DNA from: an uncultured Lachnospiraceae bacterium
GTDB taxonomy: Bacteria; Bacillota; Clostridia; Lachnospirales; Lachnospiraceae
Reading direction: 5' to 3'
NCBI GenBank assembly: GCA_934320845.1
Contig: CAKRFU010000009.1
Location: 1-64,000, forward strand
DNA length: 64,000 nt
Shown here: piece by piece, positions 53,374 to 63,069 of the stretch
Layout: every line of letters starts with the position of its first letter
Numbering within the stretch: position 1 is the first letter of the stretch
Translations under genes and position numbers: made by a program
Notes under the pieces: generated by a model
Told to the model about the DNA's origin: nothing
Seen by the model: only the letters and a program-made list of their open reading frames with translations
Database searches by the model: none

Positions 53374-55437
53374 CTATTCAAGATAAAGTGATGTAAAATT
53401 CCACAGTAACGGTTTACTGCTGCTCAATTCAACATTATCAGCATCTATTACCTTTGCAATAAAAGCATTTGGAATATCATCATCTGCGACATTATTTTCT
53501 TTTGCCATCTGAAGAGACATATAACCTTCATCTTCATCATACTCGATATCATCCGTAATCTGATAATGACTGCTGTCAATTTTATATCCCTCAAGCCTGC
53601 TTCCACCAAAATAGATATTGGTATAATCCGTAAAGCCTTTTCCTTTTACGATATAACCTTTGCTGTTTCTCTTTACATTCTCCAGTACAATCGGATATGT
53701 TCCCATTTGCAAATCGGTTTCCTCAAATTCATTTATGCCATCGTATGCATACTTATCTCCGTAAAACCAATCATACTCAAGTGTTTTCAATCCTGAAAGA
53801 TACGAGGCACTGTCCCAGTCTGTCTGCTGATGGTACTTTGTTATAAGGCCTTCATGTATTCCAACTTTATTCAAAACATATGAATAAAGCTGATAAGCAG
53901 CCATGTCTTTGTCTGACTTTTTCAAACCAAAATTGTCCCATATGACATACTGTGTCTGATATAAATCAGAATTTTTAAGCTCATCGGCTTTAATATCGAG
54001 ACTAGGGAGATGATCCCCGTAAAGAACAAGAACAGTTTTTTCATTTCTATTTTCAAGTCTCTTGATAAGATTTCCGAGCATCTTGTCAACCTGTGCAATC
54101 TCATTCACATAATAGTTGTACTGGTTTTCCATCCCTTCCGGTGCTCCCAAAACCTTTATCTTTTGTTCATAGTCTGTCTCAACGTCATACTTGCCGTGGC
54201 TCTGAACTGTAATACCAAATGTAAAGTCAGCACCTTCCGTAGAATCAAGTGTTTTGATTATCTGAGGTGCAATAACATCATCATTAACCCATCCGTTTGG
54301 ATTTTCCTGCAATCCATTCATATATTCCATAGAAGTAAATGTATCAAATCCAAGATTTTTAAATACATCATTTCTTCCATAAAATGTCGCACTATTATTA
54401 TGAACACAATGCGATGTGTATCCAATCTTAGAAAGGTCGTTACATATACTTTCTGATGTCATATTTCTTAGAACTGTTTTATAAGGATATTCGCAGGCAC
54501 CGAAGTCACGCTGACGCATACCTGTAAGCACTTCAAATTCTGTATTTACAGTACCTGCACCAACCGTTGGAACTGTGAGAAGTCCACTTGAATAATTTTT
54601 TGTAAGTTCATGGAAAACCGGCAGCGGATCTTCAGAAAACTTAAGTCCTTTCATATAGTCGACATCAAAAAATGATTCCAGCTGAATCATTATGATATTT
54701 GGTTTATCATCACTGTTTTTTGATTTCGACTGATTTTTTGAACTGTCATCAAGTTTATTTATTATGTTGTCAACCGACTGTTCACTATAATCATCCGGCT
54801 TTGATATACCTACATCAATTATACTGTTTGTAAAGCAATACACAAATCCATAATTTTCGTAAGCTTCAGATATATTTGTATAATTTGTAGCAAGTGCCTT
54901 GACTGAACCACTTGAACTTCTCAAAAATACAAGTGCCAATGATATAACTGCAACGGCAGATGCAGAAAGCACCATACGCTTATGGTTTCTTTTATGATGT
55001 TTCGGTGCTCTTTTATAAAGTGATATCATTGCGAAAGCAAGTACGCACGCAGCAACAACCATCATAGAAACATTTAATACTGTAAGATAATGACCTGACA
55101 CACTTATGGCAGTCTTTATCATTGTAAAATCAACTGCCGAAAATGGTGTGACCCTGAAATGCAGTATAACAAAATTTGCAATTCCAAAACACAGCCATAC
55201 AATTGCTATAGAAATAAATACAAATATCTCCCTTTTGAAAAAGAGTGCAACAGACAATGTCAGCATAATGATAAGCGTATTAAACGAAAATAATACCGGA
55301 CTCGAAAACATATAGCCAACTCCGGAAACCAAAGACTTTCTGCTCAATGATTCTATAATTATTTCCAATAATACAGGTATTATCAAATACTGCAATACAT
55401 ATCTGGCAGATCTCTTTAACTTATAATAATCACACAT
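53374..55437 (-). CDS. LTA synthase family phosphoglycerol/sulfatase-fold transferase
   Basis: 687 residues: five membrane helices in the first 170 residues, then an extracytoplasmic sulfatase-fold domain. MIQLESFFDVD supplies a metal-binding Glu, GAGTVNTEFEVLTGM the nucleophilic Thr, and VLYGDHLPSLD the metal-binding Asp/His. This is the LtaS/COG1368 family, which moves glycerol phosphate from phosphatidylglycerol to a glycolipid or surface polymer. A C-terminal extension of about 90 residues after the catalytic domain (starting near NSKGYIVKGKGFTD) is beta-rich and Ig-like in character, and unusual for LtaS. Monocistronic; a teichoic acid type ABC exporter is next door. Confidence 0.9.
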   Translation of the reverse strand: MCDYYKLKRSARYVLQYLIIPVLLEIIIESLSRKSLVSGVGYMFSSPVLFSFNTLIIMLTLSVALFFKREIFVFISIAIVWLCFGIANFVILHFRVTPFSAVDFTMIKTAISVSGHYLTVLNVSMMVVAACVLAFAMISLYKRAPKHHKRNHKRMVLSASAVAVISLALVFLRSSSGSVKALATNYTNISEAYENYGFVYCFTNSIIDVGISKPDDYSEQSVDNIINKLDDSSKNQSKSKNSDDKPNIIMIQLESFFDVDYMKGLKFSEDPLPVFHELTKNYSSGLLTVPTVGAGTVNTEFEVLTGMRQRDFGACEYPYKTVLRNMTSESICNDLSKIGYTSHCVHNNSATFYGRNDVFKNLGFDTFTSMEYMNGLQENPNGWVNDDVIAPQIIKTLDSTEGADFTFGITVQSHGKYDVETDYEQKIKVLGAPEGMENQYNYYVNEIAQVDKMLGNLIKRLENRNEKTVLVLYGDHLPSLDIKADELKNSDLYQTQYVIWDNFGLKKSDKDMAAYQLYSYVLNKVGIHEGLITKYHQQTDWDSASYLSGLKTLEYDWFYGDKYAYDGINEFEETDLQMGTYPIVLENVKRNSKGYIVKGKGFTDYTNIYFGGSRLEGYKIDSSHYQITDDIEYDEDEGYMSLQMAKENNVADDDIPNAFIAKVIDADNVELSSSKPLLWNFTSLYLE

Positions 55438-55538
55438 TCAAATTTCCCCTTTATATGCATTTATCCACTTGTTTATCATTAACCAAGAAAATTCTGTCAA
55501 AAATTATCGCTTCAGGTCGCCTTTTTCCAATGTTTTTA

Positions 55539-55666
55539 GAGTAATTATATCATAAATTTGCAATGCAAGAAAGCTTGTTTTCTTGCACAAAATTTATGAA
55601 CGACAAAATCATTTAGCACGAAGTGCTTCAGATGCCCTGCATCTGGATTTTGGAGTAATTATATCA
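55539..55666. repeat. Three hairpins framed by a 14-bp repeated promoter-like element
   Basis: The 304-bp gap 55438-55741 holds no gene. GAGTAATTATATCA occurs at 55539-55552 and again at 55653-55666; on the minus strand each copy reads TGATATAATTACTC, an extended -10 promoter element. Between them lie three perfect stem-loops: 9 bp (55564-55572 / 55579-55587), 5 bp (55615-55619 / 55623-55627) and 7 bp (55629-55635 / 55639-55645). The left copy is well placed to be the promoter of the LTA-synthase-like gene. The rest may be a terminator or an intergenic repeat element. Confidence 0.6.
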
Positions 55667-55741
55667 CAATCAATAAAGTATAAAACAAAATTTTTTATTA
55701 AAATTTATTAAAAAACGCATTAAATATGTTCTGCAAAAATT

Positions 55742-56482
55742 TTATTCCGTCATGTTTTTATATATTTTTGCTACTTTATCAACCGAACCTGACGCTACAA
55801 GCCTTCCACTGTCAAGTATAATAGCTCTGTCGCACAACCTCTGAACCTGCTCAAGTGAATGTGATACAAATAACACAGTAACACCCTTATCAAACATACT
55901 CATAATTTTCTTTTCACTCTTGTTTCTAAACTTTTTGTCACCTACAGACAACACTTCATCAAGAATAAGGATATCCGGTTCTACAACTGTTGCAATTGAG
56001 AATCCCAAACGGGATTTCATTCCTGATGAGTAATTTTTAATGGGTACTTCTATAAATTCGCCAAGTTCCGAGAAATCGACTATCTCATCAAATTTTTCAT
56101 CTAAAAATTCCTTCGTATATCCGAGCACTGAACCGTACAGATAAATATTCTCCCTGCCTGTATACTCCGGACTGAATCCCGCACCAAGTTCGAGAAGCGG
56201 TGCAACCACTCCTCTTGTTGTGACTGTTCCTGCTGATGGTTTGAGTACACCTGATACGACCTTTAAAAGCGTACTCTTTCCTGAACCGTTGAGCCCAAGC
56301 ACCCCGAGTCTCTGACCTTTTTTTATCTCGAAATTAATATCTTTAAGAGCCCAAAACTCACTATATTTTAAATCTCTTTTTAAGAATTTAATCACATATT
56401 CTTTTAAATTGTCGACACGTTCCTGATTCAGATTAAAACGCATTCCTACATTTTCTACGCTGACTGCAACATTCTTCTTCAC
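55742..56482 (-). CDS. ABC transporter ATPase, polysaccharide/teichoic acid export (TagH/Wzt type)
   Basis: 246 residues: Walker A GLNGSGKSTLLK, the subfamily-specific LLELGAGFSPEYTGREN, signature YSSGMKSRLGFS, Walker B DILILDEVLSVGD and H-loop VSHS. It belongs to the KpsT/Wzt/TagH group that exports lipid-linked surface glycans. There is no C-terminal carbohydrate-binding domain as in long Wzt proteins. It pairs with the permease gene 14 bp upstream. Confidence 0.94.
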   Translation of the reverse strand: MKKNVAVSVENVGMRFNLNQERVDNLKEYVIKFLKRDLKYSEFWALKDINFEIKKGQRLGVLGLNGSGKSTLLKVVSGVLKPSAGTVTTRGVVAPLLELGAGFSPEYTGRENIYLYGSVLGYTKEFLDEKFDEIVDFSELGEFIEVPIKNYSSGMKSRLGFSIATVVEPDILILDEVLSVGDKKFRNKSEKKIMSMFDKGVTVLFVSHSLEQVQRLCDRAIILDSGRLVASGSVDKVAKIYKNMTE

Positions 56483-56496
56483 AGCAACCTCCTAAG

Positions 56497-57282
56497 TTAT
56501 ACATATAATATAAATTTATCCTGTTCTTTGTAAAATAATACCGAACCTATAATCACACTTAAAACCGCAAAAATCGCCGAATGAATACAATAATCCACAT
56601 TCATGCCTGTACCATACAAAACCGCATTACGGAAATTTGCTATACACATATAGATAGGATTAACATTAAATACCCATCCGTTTCCTGTATTTATAACCCT
56701 GTCAGTTGTATAGAAAATAGCTGACGCATACATTATAAGCATGGTAAGTACCGACCATATATATTCGATATCTCTGAAGAACACATTTAAAGTTGCAAGA
56801 ATAAGTCCTATTCCAAGTGTCATGACAAATAATATCACCAGCGGAATAAGTCCCTCAACAATATGCCATGTAGGTTCAACTCTAAGCACAGCCGCCACAC
56901 CTACAAGTACAATAAGCGATATAACAAATGTAACAAAATTTGATATTATTGCCGCAACAACATATATATATTTCGGAACATACACCTTTTTAATCATAGC
57001 TGCATTCCCACTCACCGCTTTCAAGCCGGCTTTTGATGCAGATGAGAAAAACGAATATAACAATCGTCCACACAAAATATAGACCGGATATGTCCTGTCA
57101 TCTTTTCCAAATAATGTACCAAACACAAGTGTAAGTACAATCATTGTAAGAAGAGGTTCTACAAGTGTCCATAAAATACCAAGATATGATCTTCTGTATT
57201 TTAATTTGATATTTTTCTTAACAAGCTCAAATAACAGATACTTGTATCTCAAAAAATTGTTTAAATGTCTTTTAATATTCAT
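56497..57282 (-). CDS. ABC-2 type permease, polysaccharide/teichoic acid export (TagG/Wzm type)
   Basis: 261 residues with six membrane helices. The N-terminal LKYRRSYLGILWTLVEPL is the hallmark of the TagG/KpsM family, and VYVPKYIYVVAAIISN and FFRDIEYIW are typical further on. Exports an undecaprenyl-linked polymer together with the ATPase encoded downstream. No glycosyltransferases are adjacent, so the polymer is undetermined; proximity to the LtaS-like gene suggests a wall polymer. Confidence 0.94.
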   Translation of the reverse strand: MNIKRHLNNFLRYKYLLFELVKKNIKLKYRRSYLGILWTLVEPLLTMIVLTLVFGTLFGKDDRTYPVYILCGRLLYSFFSSASKAGLKAVSGNAAMIKKVYVPKYIYVVAAIISNFVTFVISLIVLVGVAAVLRVEPTWHIVEGLIPLVILFVMTLGIGLILATLNVFFRDIEYIWSVLTMLIMYASAIFYTTDRVINTGNGWVFNVNPIYMCIANFRNAVLYGTGMNVDYCIHSAIFAVLSVIIGSVLFYKEQDKFILYV

Positions 57283-57396
57283 GTTTGTCTACTACTCCAT
57301 ATTTAATATATATTCCCATATTTCCTTATAGTAATGCTTTTTACAATGTTTCAAAAAAACGCAAAACATTATCCGTCAAAAAGCAACTCGAAACTA

Positions 57397-57424
57397 ATTA
57401 TATCATAGAGTTATAAAAAGTCAA
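57397..57424 (-). promoter_or_regulatory. Sigma-A type promoter of the ABC exporter
   Basis: Minus-strand TTGACT (57419-57424), 16 bp, perfect TATAAT (57397-57402) preceded by TG at the extended -10 position. About 105 nt of leader before the permease ATG. Confidence 0.6.
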
Positions 57425-57439
57425 TTCGCAAAAATAATA

Positions 57440-57468
57440 TTGCTACTTTTTCTAAAATAAGATATACT
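57440..57468 (+). promoter_or_regulatory. Candidate promoter of the orphan plus-strand ORF
   Basis: TTGCTA (57440-57445), 17 bp, TATACT (57463-57468), 35 bp before the ATG at 57503. Divergent from the exporter promoter, with only 15 bp between the two -35 boxes, so the two units could share regulation. Confidence 0.45.
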
Positions 57469-57502
57469 TTAAATAAATATGATTTGAGAAACGGGGGATT
57501 TT

Positions 57503-57973
57503 ATGAATAATTTACATATGTCAGAAATCTTGTCATCAAAATACGATGTGCATTTAGATTATCAGATTACTATGTATGACCAGCTTCCATACAAACGAAA
57601 TGCTGATTTGTGCGGCGAGCAAAACATTGCAATGTACAGCGGACATGTCATAAAGTATTATATGTGTGATAATAAAGAAAAACAATTTGCTGTAGATAAC
57701 CATGACGAACAAATCAAAGCTATCCTTGCCCAAATCGAGGCAAATTCTGTTGTCAAACCTACTGCCGATGATATTGAAGATACATCATCAAATGAACCTG
57801 ACGGCATATCACAGGAACAGATTCAGACATTACTCGATGATAAACAGGAAAATACTTCAGAAAATATTTCAGCCGAAGAATTTGATTCATTTGGCGAAAG
57901 CGATATTGATGACAATGAACCAAACCCTTCAATACCGACCGTTGATGCTTTTGCAGGTATTGAAGACTGGTAG
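57503..57973 (+). CDS. Acidic protein of unknown function
   Basis: 156 residues, start ATG 5 nt after GGGGG. The first 70 residues look folded (YDVHLDYQITMYDQLPYK, two isolated Cys). The remaining 85 are strongly acidic and Ser/Asn/Gln-rich, probably disordered, ending DAFAGIEDW. No signal peptide, membrane helix or known motif is seen. It has its own promoter and a strong terminator, so it is very likely expressed. It converges on dnaJ. I do not recognise a family. Confidence 0.65.
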   Translation: MNNLHMSEILSSKYDVHLDYQITMYDQLPYKRNADLCGEQNIAMYSGHVIKYYMCDNKEKQFAVDNHDEQIKAILAQIEANSVVKPTADDIEDTSSNEPDGISQEQIQTLLDDKQENTSENISAEEFDSFGESDIDDNEPNPSIPTVDAFAGIEDW

Positions 57974-57989
57974 GTATTACAGATTTAAT

Positions 57990-58027
57990 AAATGGCTGTT
58001 TGTACAAAACACAAACAGCCATTTTTA
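57990..58027. terminator. Terminator between the orphan ORF and dnaJ
   Basis: A perfect 14-bp stem (57990-58003 with 58011-58024) with a 7-nt loop and a T-run on the plus strand. It terminates the plus-strand ORF and, with the A/T-rich left flank, may also serve the convergent dnaJ transcript. Confidence 0.88.
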
Positions 58028-58039
58028 TTCTAATAATTT

Positions 58040-59194
58040 TTATTTCTTTTTTCTACCGAATGGGCCTTTTTTAGTATGTTTTTTGTCTTCCGGTTCATCG
58101 TCCTCTTTCTTCTCTCCACGCATGGCTTTATCAAATGCTTCGAGAAGTTCTTTCTGCTCTGAATTCATTTTTGTAGGAACCTCAACAACCAGCGTTACAT
58201 AATGGTCTCCGCGTATCTGTTTATTTCTAAGTGATGGAACACCTTTATTTCTAAGGCGTACACGGGTATTTGTCTGCGTTCCAGGCTTGACAGTATATAT
58301 AACCTCTCCGTCAACTGTCTTTATACGGACATCTCCACCGAGTGCTGCCTGCGCAAATGTGATAGGTGCTGTTGAGAATATATCTCTGTCCTGTCTTTGG
58401 AAAATAGGATGTCTTGATACTGCAACCTCAACTAAAAGGTCACCTCTTTGTCCTCCGTTTACACCCGGTTCACCTTTATCACGAATTCTTACACACTGTC
58501 CATTATCAATACCTGCCGGAATAGATACCGAAATCTTCTTTCTCTTGCTTATATAGCCTGAACCGCCACAGTCTGAACAGCGTTCTTTTATAATTTTTCC
58601 GGTTCCGTGACAATCCGGACACGACTGAACATTTCTTACCACCCCAAATAATGACTGCTGTGTAAATACAACCTGACCCTTGCCTCCACACTTTTTACAT
58701 GTTTCAGGTGATGTACCCGGCTTTGCACCTGTTCCATGACAAGTTGCACATTCCTCTTTCAATGTAACATCAATCTCTTTGTCAACACCAAAACATGCCT
58801 CTTCAAATGTAATTCTTACAGATGTACGAATATTCTGTCCTTTCATAGGTCCGTTGCTCTGGCTTCTTGAGCGACCGCCTCCAAAGAAATCTCCGAATAT
58901 GTCTCCGAATATGTCTCCCATATCCATACCGCCAAAATCAAAGCCGCCTGCTCCACCTGCACCGCCATCAAATGCCGCATGACCAAATTGATCATATTGA
59001 CGTCTCTTATCTGCATCACTAAGAACGGCATATGCCTCCGATGCTTCCTTAAACTTAGCCTCGGCCTCTTTATCCCCCGGATTCATATCCGGATGATACT
59101 TTTTGGCTAATTTTCTATACGCCGATTTTATCTCGGAATCAGACGCTCCCTTACTGACACCCAAGACCTCATAATAATCTCTTTTCTCTGCCAT
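58040..59194 (-). CDS. dnaJ: Co-chaperone DnaJ (HSP40)
   Basis: 384 residues: J domain ([18 protein letters not shown] motif in [10 protein letters not shown]), Gly/Phe-rich linker (about 75-115), and four CxxCxGxG zinc repeats ([32 protein letters not shown]). A substrate-binding C-terminal domain and a Lys-rich tail follow. The ATG at 59194 follows AAGGAG; the longer frame has no site. Last gene of the hrcA-grpE-dnaK-dnaJ operon. Confidence 0.98.
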   Translation of the reverse strand: MAEKRDYYEVLGVSKGASDSEIKSAYRKLAKKYHPDMNPGDKEAEAKFKEASEAYAVLSDADKRRQYDQFGHAAFDGGAGGAGGFDFGGMDMGDIFGDIFGDFFGGGRSRSQSNGPMKGQNIRTSVRITFEEACFGVDKEIDVTLKEECATCHGTGAKPGTSPETCKKCGGKGQVVFTQQSLFGVVRNVQSCPDCHGTGKIIKERCSDCGGSGYISKRKKISVSIPAGIDNGQCVRIRDKGEPGVNGGQRGDLLVEVAVSRHPIFQRQDRDIFSTAPITFAQAALGGDVRIKTVDGEVIYTVKPGTQTNTRVRLRNKGVPSLRNKQIRGDHYVTLVVEVPTKMNSEQKELLEAFDKAMRGEKKEDDEPEDKKHTKKGPFGRKKK

Positions 59195-59286
59195 AAAAAA
59201 CTCCTTATCATAAACCAAACGTCACATAAACCATAAGGCCGCCACCGTGGGAGGCAGCAGCCTGAAATTTTATATTATTTTTTGAT

Positions 59287-59338
59287 GAAGAACGGCTCTG
59301 CCGTTCTTCTAATGCCAAAATGCTATAAGCATTTTGGC
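59287..59338 (-). other. Tandem hairpins between dnaK and dnaJ
   Basis: Two perfect stem-loops lie within 55 bp of the dnaK stop. One has an 11-bp stem and a 3-nt loop (59314-59324 / 59328-59338); the other has a 9-bp stem and a 5-nt loop (59287-59295 / 59301-59309). The first has no U-tract. The second is followed in the minus RNA by AUCAAAAAAUAAU, not U-rich. They look like stabilising or processing structures that could make dnaK mRNA more abundant than dnaJ mRNA. Confidence 0.6.
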
Positions 59339-59341
59339 TAT

Positions 59342-61210
59342 TTATACCTCGCGGTAATCTCCGTCTACAACGTCATCTGCACCGGCATTTGCATCGTTTG
59401 CTGCTCCTGCACCCATATCAGGGCCTGCTCCTGCTGCACCCTGTGCCTGAGCCTGCTCATACATCTTCTGGAATACACCCTGTGCACTTTCCATAAGTTT
59501 TTCTTTACCTGCTTTAAGTTCATCAATTTCACTGTCAGTCATAGATTCAGGATTTGTCTTTTCTACAACTGCTTTAAGTGCATCAATGTCTGCCTGAACT
59601 TTTTCTTTCTCAGCAGCATCTACTTTGTCACCTGCTTCATCAAGAGCTTTCTGTGTCTGGAATACCATGCTGTCTGCTTCGTTTCTTGCATCGATTCCCT
59701 CTTTACGCTTCTTATCCTCAGCCTCAAACTGTGCTGCTTCCTTAACAGCCTTATCAATATCTTCATCAGACATATTTGAGCCTGCTGTGATTGTGATATG
59801 CTGCTCTTTTCCTGTACCGAGGTCTTTTGCTGAAACATTTACGATACCGTTTGCATCAATATCAAATGTAACTTCAATCTGTGGAACACCTCTTCTTGCT
59901 GGTGGGATACCGTCAAGTCTGAACTGTCCGAGTGATTTATTATCTTTAGCAAACTGTCTCTCACCCTGAAGTACATTGATATCAACTGCGCTCTGGTTAT
60001 CAGCAGCTGTAGAGAATATCTGGCTCTTCTTTGTAGGAATTGTAGTATTTCTCTCGATAAGTCTTGTAGCAACTCCACCCATTGTCTCGATTGAAAGTGA
60101 AAGTGGTGTTACATCAAGAAGCAGGATATCACCTGCGCCTGCATCTCCGGCAAGTTTTCCACCCTGTACTGATGCACCGATTGCTACACACTCATCAGGG
60201 TTGAGTGATTTGCTTGGCTCATGTCCTGTAAGCTGTTTAACTTTATCCTGTACTGCAGGGATACGTGTAGAACCACCTACAAGTAATACTTTTCCAAGTT
60301 CAGAAGCTGTGATACCTGCATCGTTAAGTGCATTCTGTACAGGTGTTGCTGTTGCTTCTACAAGGTCATGTGTAAGTTCATCAAATTTAGCTCTTGAAAG
60401 ATCCATGTCAAAATGCTTTGGTCCTTCTGCTGTTGCTGTGATGAATGGAAGATTGATGTTTGTTGTTGTAGCTGATGAAAGTTCTTTCTTTGCTTTCTCA
60501 GCAGCTTCTTTCAATCTCTGAAGTGCCATCTTATCTGTTGAAAGGTCAATACCTTCTTTACTCTTAAATTCCTGAATCATGTAATCTGTAATCTTCTGGT
60601 CAAAGTCATCACCACCAAGATGATTGTTTCCTGATGTTGCTAATACTTCGATAACTCCGTCACCAATCTCAATGATAGATACATCAAATGTACCACCACC
60701 TAAATCGTAAACCATGATTTTCTGCTCTTTTTCATTGTCAAGACCATAAGCAAGTGCTGCTGCTGTTGGCTCGTTGATAATTCTCTTTACATCAAGACCG
60801 GCAATCTTACCTGCATCTTTTGTAGCCTGACGCTGTGCGTCATTGAAATATGCAGGAACTGTAATAACTGCTTCTGTAACTTTCTCACCGAGATAACTCT
60901 CAGCATCACCCTTTAATTTCTGAAGAACCATTGCTGAAATTTCCTGCGGAGAATATTTTTTGTCATCTATTGTAACTTTATAATCAGAACCCATGTGTCT
61001 CTTGATAGAAGAAATTGTCTTGTCAGCATTTGTAACTGCCTGACGTTTTGCAGGCTCACCTACAAGTCTCTCTCCTGTCTTTGTAAATGCAACAACTGAA
61101 GGTGTTGTTCTTGCTCCCTCTGTATTTGCAACTACTACAGGTTTTCCACCTTCCATAACTGCTACACAAGAGTTTGTTGTTCCTAAATCAATACCAATAA
61201 TCTTACTCAT
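59342..61210 (-). CDS. dnaK: Chaperone DnaK (HSP70)
   Basis: 622 residues. The ATPase domain has [19 protein letters not shown] at the start, [13 protein letters not shown] and [13 protein letters not shown]. The interdomain linker [12 protein letters not shown] leads to the beta-sandwich substrate domain and a helical lid with a Gly/Ala/Asn-rich tail ending VDGDYREV. The short Gram-positive type insertion pattern in the ATPase domain is as expected. It is 48 bp downstream of grpE; GGAGGCAATC precedes the ATG. Confidence 0.99.
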   Translation of the reverse strand: MSKIIGIDLGTTNSCVAVMEGGKPVVVANTEGARTTPSVVAFTKTGERLVGEPAKRQAVTNADKTISSIKRHMGSDYKVTIDDKKYSPQEISAMVLQKLKGDAESYLGEKVTEAVITVPAYFNDAQRQATKDAGKIAGLDVKRIINEPTAAALAYGLDNEKEQKIMVYDLGGGTFDVSIIEIGDGVIEVLATSGNNHLGGDDFDQKITDYMIQEFKSKEGIDLSTDKMALQRLKEAAEKAKKELSSATTTNINLPFITATAEGPKHFDMDLSRAKFDELTHDLVEATATPVQNALNDAGITASELGKVLLVGGSTRIPAVQDKVKQLTGHEPSKSLNPDECVAIGASVQGGKLAGDAGAGDILLLDVTPLSLSIETMGGVATRLIERNTTIPTKKSQIFSTAADNQSAVDINVLQGERQFAKDNKSLGQFRLDGIPPARRGVPQIEVTFDIDANGIVNVSAKDLGTGKEQHITITAGSNMSDEDIDKAVKEAAQFEAEDKKRKEGIDARNEADSMVFQTQKALDEAGDKVDAAEKEKVQADIDALKAVVEKTNPESMTDSEIDELKAGKEKLMESAQGVFQKMYEQAQAQGAAGAGPDMGAGAANDANAGADDVVDGDYREV

Positions 61211-61258
61211 AATGATTGCCTCCTATATTATAATCTCTTTATTTCATATTTTATTAAA

Positions 61259-61894
61259 CTAATTAACTACTTTTACCATGCTGTGTCTTACAACACTTTC
61301 TTTGTACATGTAACCTTTCTGCATTTCCTCGGCAACTGTTCCGCTTTCCAATGAATCATCATCGACAGCCATAACAGCGTTGTGAAGGTTCGGGTCAAAC
61401 TCTTTTCCTACTGCTTCAATAGGCTTAACTCCCATCTCTTCAAAAGCAGTGAGCATCTGTTTGTAAACCATCTCCACTCCTTTGACAAAAGGTGCATCCT
61501 TTTCTTCCTCAGGAACTCCCTGTAATCCTCTCTCAAAGTTATCCATAACCGGAAGAATTTTCTCAATCACACTCTTTGCCCCAACTTCAAACATCTGGCT
61601 CTTTTCTTTTTCTGAACGCTTACGGAAATTTTCAAACTCAGCAAGCTGTCTTACTCTCATATCTTCAAGTTCTTTAACTTTCTCTTCAAGCTTTTCAACT
61701 GCCTTGTCTTTCTTTCTTCCAAATTTCTTTTCTTTCTTCGGAGTCTCATCGCCGGAAGCTTCTTCTTTAGAAGTTTCCTCTTTTTTATCCTCTGCTGTTT
61801 CTACTGTTTCTTCCACAGCATCATCAACACTATTCTCATCTTTTACTTCTTCAGTATCTATGTCTTTTTTAATATCTTTATTATCTGCTGCCAC
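61259..61894 (-). CDS. grpE: Nucleotide exchange factor GrpE
   Basis: 211 residues: a long acidic/Lys-rich N-terminal region (about 1-70), a dimerising coiled coil with FENFRKRSEKEK, and the C-terminal beta domain (KVLDNFERGL-like KILPVMDNFERG, VGKEFDPNLHNAVM). Releases ADP from DnaK. It lies 20 bp after hrcA with GAGGTGG upstream. Confidence 0.97.
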   Translation of the reverse strand: MAADNKDIKKDIDTEEVKDENSVDDAVEETVETAEDKKEETSKEEASGDETPKKEKKFGRKKDKAVEKLEEKVKELEDMRVRQLAEFENFRKRSEKEKSQMFEVGAKSVIEKILPVMDNFERGLQGVPEEEKDAPFVKGVEMVYKQMLTAFEEMGVKPIEAVGKEFDPNLHNAVMAVDDDSLESGTVAEEMQKGYMYKESVVRHSMVKVVN

Positions 61895-61914
61895 TTCCTG
61901 ACCACCTCTCTTAT

Positions 61915-62976
61915 TTATTTGTCCTTGAATATATCATCAAGTTCAGACATTAGCGACTGCAATGTACTTACAACCTTGTCATAATCCATTCGTTTTGGTC
62001 CTACAATACCAATCTTTCCATATACACCTTCATGTATCTTGTATGTCGCTGTAACAACTGAACAATCTTTCATGGTATCTACCTTTGTTTCATTTCCAAT
62101 GTAAACCTGAATGTCATGAGTGTCACTTGAACCCGCTTTCTTAGAATCCTGCCCATCCGCTTTTGATTCTGCCGTGTCAAGCCAGTCACCTATAATATTT
62201 TTTTCCTCAAAGGCATTTAATATCTCTGTTGCACTTGCCTTATCTGAAAGTTCAGGATATTTTAAAATATTTGTAGCACCACTCGTATAAATTTCTAAAT
62301 CATCATCTTCAGTAAGTGCTTTGCCGATAACTTCCAAAACCGAATCGATAACTTCAGTATGGCTGCCAACCTGTTCTTTTATCTTTCTGATAATAGCCAG
62401 ATTCATTTCGGTAACATCAAGACCGTTCAACGTGGTATTTAAGATAAAGTTTAACTTTACCATCATCTCCTGATCTATCGAACCCTCGACTTTTACCATC
62501 TCATTTTTTACTACATTGTTGTCAAGAACTATGACCGCCAGAATGCTGTCTGCATCAACTTGTGTAAGCTGGATAAACTTAACCTTCTTCGACTCATATC
62601 TCGGTCCCGAAACAAGTGTCGCATAGTTTGTATTGTTGGCGAGAAGCTTAGCTACCTGTTTAAGCAATACGTCTATCTTTCCCGCTTTTTGTTCAAGTTC
62701 ATCTTTCAGATTCATAACTTCACTTGTCTTATCATCAAGCATCGTATCTACATAAAGACGATAACCTTTGTCAGAAGGAATTCTGCCTGCCGATGTATGA
62801 GGCTGTATGATATATCCCATCTCCTCAAGATCAGACATCTCATTTCGGATAGTCGCTGAACTTAGATTCAAGTCTGTATCTTTTGAAATCGTTCTTGAAC
62901 CAACCGGCTCTCCGGTTTCAAGATAAGTTCTGATAATCGTTTGAAGTATCTTTAACTTTCTATCATCTAACTCCAC
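61915..62976 (-). CDS. hrcA: Heat-shock repressor HrcA
   Basis: 353 residues: N-terminal winged helix (ILQTIIRTYLETGEPVGSRT, SSATIRNEMSDLEEMGYI) that binds CIRCE, then a GAF-like core and the C-terminal VVTATYKIHEGVYGKIGIVGP. First gene of the operon; it represses its own operon and groESL, both of which carry CIRCE here. An insertion rich in Ser/Asp/Lys (about residues 268-290) is typical of clostridial members. Confidence 0.97.
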   Translation of the reverse strand: MELDDRKLKILQTIIRTYLETGEPVGSRTISKDTDLNLSSATIRNEMSDLEEMGYIIQPHTSAGRIPSDKGYRLYVDTMLDDKTSEVMNLKDELEQKAGKIDVLLKQVAKLLANNTNYATLVSGPRYESKKVKFIQLTQVDADSILAVIVLDNNVVKNEMVKVEGSIDQEMMVKLNFILNTTLNGLDVTEMNLAIIRKIKEQVGSHTEVIDSVLEVIGKALTEDDDLEIYTSGATNILKYPELSDKASATEILNAFEEKNIIGDWLDTAESKADGQDSKKAGSSDTHDIQVYIGNETKVDTMKDCSVVTATYKIHEGVYGKIGIVGPKRMDYDKVVSTLQSLMSELDDIFKDK

Positions 62977-63001
62977 TTAACCACTCCCTTCTGTTTCTCT
63001 G

Positions 63002-63028
63002 TTAGCACTCTTTGTAGTGGAGTGCTAA
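63002..63028. promoter_or_regulatory. CIRCE operator of hrcA-grpE-dnaK-dnaJ
   Basis: A perfect TTAGCACTC-N9-GAGTGCTAA match to the CIRCE consensus, in the 5' leader about 25 bp upstream of the hrcA ATG and just downstream of the promoter. Binding site of HrcA. Confidence 0.98.
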
Positions 63029-63040
63029 CATCTATAAAGT

Positions 63041-63069
63041 AAGATAGCACGCATATAAAATCTTGTCAA
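63041..63069 (-). promoter_or_regulatory. Sigma-A promoter of the hrcA operon
   Basis: Minus-strand perfect TTGACA (63064-63069), 17 bp, TATCTT (63041-63046). The predicted start near 63034 lies just before CIRCE. Confidence 0.8.
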
